Source: Pseudomonas coleopterorum
GTDB taxonomy: Bacteria; Pseudomonadota; Gammaproteobacteria; Pseudomonadales; Pseudomonadaceae
Reading direction: 5' to 3'
DNA length: 64,000 nt
NCBI RefSeq assembly: GCF_900105555.1
Contig: NZ_FNTZ01000001.1
Span: forward strand, 3,475,501 to 3,539,500
In this document: positions 63,401-64,000 of the stretch, piece by piece
How the letters are laid out: every line of letters begins with the position of its first letter
Position numbering within the stretch: position 1 is the first letter of the stretch
Position numbers and translations under genes: made by a program
The notes under the pieces: model-generated
Database searches by the model: none
The model's input: the letters and a program-made list of their open reading frames with translations, nothing else
Told to the model about the DNA's origin: nothing

Positions 63401-63562
63401 GGCACCCTGACCGCCTTCGTACCGGGCAAGGCCGCCGAGGGCTTTCGCTTCACCTCGGCGCTGCCGGTGCAGGTGCTCAAGGGCATGGCGCCGATCCTGA
63501 CGCCCTACCTGCAGCCGGGGGCTCATACACAGTGCCATGCGCCCTTGCAGGCGGCGCGTTGA
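60464..63562 (+). CDS. Large atypical class A penicillin-binding protein (GT51 + transpeptidase)
   Basis: A 1032-residue inner-membrane peptidoglycan synthase-like protein. One transmembrane helix (residues 33-52) is followed by a GT51 domain with the catalytic Glu185 in FVENRGL and SAGGSTLATQLEKY, and a transpeptidase domain with all three motifs: STAK (Ser516), SIN (622-624) and KTG (941-943). Size is larger than PBP1a/1b, and the segments between motifs are long. It stands alone, starting 152 nt after bepA. Active residues are intact, so it probably works as a bifunctional synthase, but its substrate or setting is unknown. Confidence 0.85.
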   Translation: MGVLWQTEPDKTAAKTASPDPSPLPDSPRQRHLWRRLFWLLVVITIAALAYAMYAEVRTSRLQAREFSRWANSLTYEVRPGPSQAIVYPGAGPFDKRLGYSALGDFLPRLLKRNYVIERQTQFSPALMSYAGHDLFVPYQEKSQAGLVITDCRGDPLYLYRYPQQLYTEFAQIPPVMVDSLLFVENRGLLDSPEPLLNPAVDWPRFAKAAWSQVARMFALPGQSAGGSTLATQLEKYRHSPDGLTGSGPEKIRQMISASVRAYQGGPQTLEARQRIVRDYLNSVPLSAVPGHGEVHGMAEGLRVWYGADFEQVNRALASTTTDPASEAARGLALRQVLSLMIAQRRPSYFLNKGHDDLAELTDSHIRLLAANGIVDPTLAAAALASQVIYRDWVQEPTWQPNESNKGISVVRNRLSSMLDRPLYDLDRLDLSATTTLNADLQKQASDYLRQLADPAFAQQIGLIGERLLTPASTREVSYSFTLFERTADGSRVRVQTDNTDQPFDINEGSKLELGSTAKMRVLTTYLEIIHELHERYAGQTPAQLRQVKIEDADRLSRWVLDTLIQNPGMDARTLLAAALERKYSASPAESFFTGGGIHTFGNFRREDNGRIPTLKEALQESINLPFIRLMRDLVRYSTYSAPGNSGQLLKDDDDPRRQEYLARFADREGTEFLKRFWKKYQRKTTEQRLETFLDGMRPTPQRLAAVHRYLYPNATQAPFDRFVREHSKSESVTDKRLNEMYVSYGPGRYNLPDQGYIAKVHPLDLWLLGYLLNHPEATFGEASAASRFERQEVYGWLFNSRHKRARDNRIRTMLEIEAFTDIHQRWQRVGYPFDHLVPSLATAIGSSGDRPAALAELIGIIQNDGIKLPTVRIDTLHFAADTPYDTRVISDPDRGKRVLPAEVAAAMREALSQVVDAGTARRVSGSFKTDDGTALVMGGKTGTGDNRIASFGAGGRVISSKAINRTATFVFFIGENHFGTLTAFVPGKAAEGFRFTSALPVQVLKGMAPILTPYLQPGAHTQCHAPLQAAR

Positions 63563-63612
63563 ACGGAACCGCGAATTCATCGACTCGCGTGTGGCCGCGT
63601 AATAAGCTATAT

Positions 63613-63628
63613 CGATAGCCCCCTATCG
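63613..63628. promoter_or_regulatory. Inverted repeat before the siderophore-interacting protein gene
   Basis: CGATAG-CCCC-CTATCG, a perfect dyad just before the AGGAG site of the next gene. It could bind a regulator or fold in the mRNA. It does not match a Fur box. Confidence 0.4.
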
Positions 63629-63646
63629 GCCCAGGAGCCCCTCGCA

Positions 63647-64000
63647 ATGAAGGCAGAAAATCCGTTCGGTATTCAGCGCGTCATGCACGAGATCAAACGT
63701 CGCCGCCTGCAGGTGCTGCGCGTTGCGCAACTGACCCCGCGCATGCGGCGCATCACCCTCGGCGGTCCGGAGCTGGCCGGTTTCGTCAGCGAAGGCTGCG
63801 ATGACCACATCAAGCTGATGTTCGCCACCACCCCGGAGCAGCAGGCGGCGCTCGACACCATGGTGCTCGGTGCGCCCACGCCCGAAGGCGCCAAGCCCGA
63901 GATGCGCGACTACACCCCGCGGCGCATCGACCTTGCGGCTGGCGAGCTGGACATCGACTTCGTCCTGCATGGCGACGGCCCCGCGGCCACCTGGGCGGCC
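63647..64000 (+). CDS. Siderophore-interacting protein (partial)
   Basis: First 118 codons of a flavin-dependent ferric-siderophore reductase of the ViuB/SIP family. Visible: QVLRVAQLTPRMRRITLGGPELAGF and the FAD-binding RDYTPRR motif, followed by the start of the second beta-strand region (IDFVLHGDGPAATWA). An AGGAG site lies upstream of the ATG. The gene runs off the right edge. It releases iron from imported siderophores in the cytoplasm. Confidence 0.9.
   Translation, partial: MKAENPFGIQRVMHEIKRRRLQVLRVAQLTPRMRRITLGGPELAGFVSEGCDDHIKLMFATTPEQQAALDTMVLGAPTPEGAKPEMRDYTPRRIDLAAGELDIDFVLHGDGPAATWAA

Noticed and set aside
61757..63580. Open frame of 607 codons opposite the penicillin-binding protein gene
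   Set aside because: Shadow frame: His/Gln/Val-rich composition and no recognisable domain.
1..64000. CRISPR arrays, insertion sequences, prophage
   Set aside because: No regularly spaced repeats, transposase or phage genes were recognised in the window.

Overview
The window is a chromosomal segment of a Pseudomonas species. Gene content, gene order and protein sequences all fit that genus: the rpsB-tsf-pyrH-frr-uppS-cdsA-dxr-rseP-bamA-skp-lpxD-fabZ-lpxA-lpxB-rnhB-dnaE run, map-glnD-dapC, and dapA-bamC-purC. REP-type palindromes of the 'tgtgggagcggg...cccgcgaag' style suggest a species near the P. putida group, but species is not assignable by eye. Nearly the whole window is coding. There is one tRNA gene. 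I see no insertion sequence, prophage or CRISPR array.

Region 1 (1-15,987): a minus-strand superoperon for translation, cell-envelope lipid and outer-membrane biogenesis. rpsB and tsf are separated by a strong hairpin terminator, a second terminator follows tsf, and pyrH through dnaE then run with tiny gaps or 1-8 nt overlaps. They make lipid A precursors (lpxD, fabZ, lpxA, lpxB), phospholipid and isoprenoid precursors (cdsA, uppS, dxr), and the outer-membrane assembly machinery (bamA, skp, rseP). rpsB and the divergent map gene both appear to use extended -10 promoters.

Region 2 (15,988-31,697): map, glnD and dapC on the plus strand, and further on an ArsC-like gene and dapD. Between dapC and the ArsC-like gene sit about 9.5 kb of accessory genes: a metzincin protease without a signal peptide, a small membrane protein preceded by a near-perfect LexA (SOS) box, a CPA1 Na+/H+ antiporter, an RND efflux pair lacking an outer-membrane channel, and a divergent two-component system with a tandem repeat in the shared promoter region.

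Region 3 (31,753-41,503): csdA-csdE and tcdA (sulfur transfer and tRNA ct6A), then small conserved genes: an HNH nuclease, a SpoU methyltransferase, a DUF2892 protein, a YcgN-type cysteine-cluster protein, a nitroreductase, a GhrA-like dehydrogenase, ycgL, rnd, a DUF465 protein, a PAP2-like membrane protein, and a cysteine-rich protein I do not recognise.

Region 4 (41,723-50,443) is the strongest candidate for an undescribed system. It holds an NTF2-like protein, a branched-chain-type ABC importer whose second permease and both ATPases are fused into one 830-residue protein, a CodA-fold amidohydrolase with changed active-site residues, a GntR-family regulator, and a cytoplasmic gamma-glutamyltransferase-like enzyme. 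Paired TGCTAGCA-type palindromes lie in front of both the transporter operon and the transferase, which suggests one regulon for uptake and hydrolysis of an unknown amide or gamma-glutamyl compound.

Region 5 (50,644-64,000): a periplasmic MRJP/yellow-type beta-propeller whose upstream region carries a perfect PtxS-type operator (TGAAACCGGTTTCA), tRNA-Ser(CGA), the dapA-bamC-MBL-purC operon, gcvR-like and bcp, a PerM/AI-2E family protein, tusA-like, bepA, a large atypical class A penicillin-binding protein, and the start of a siderophore-interacting protein.
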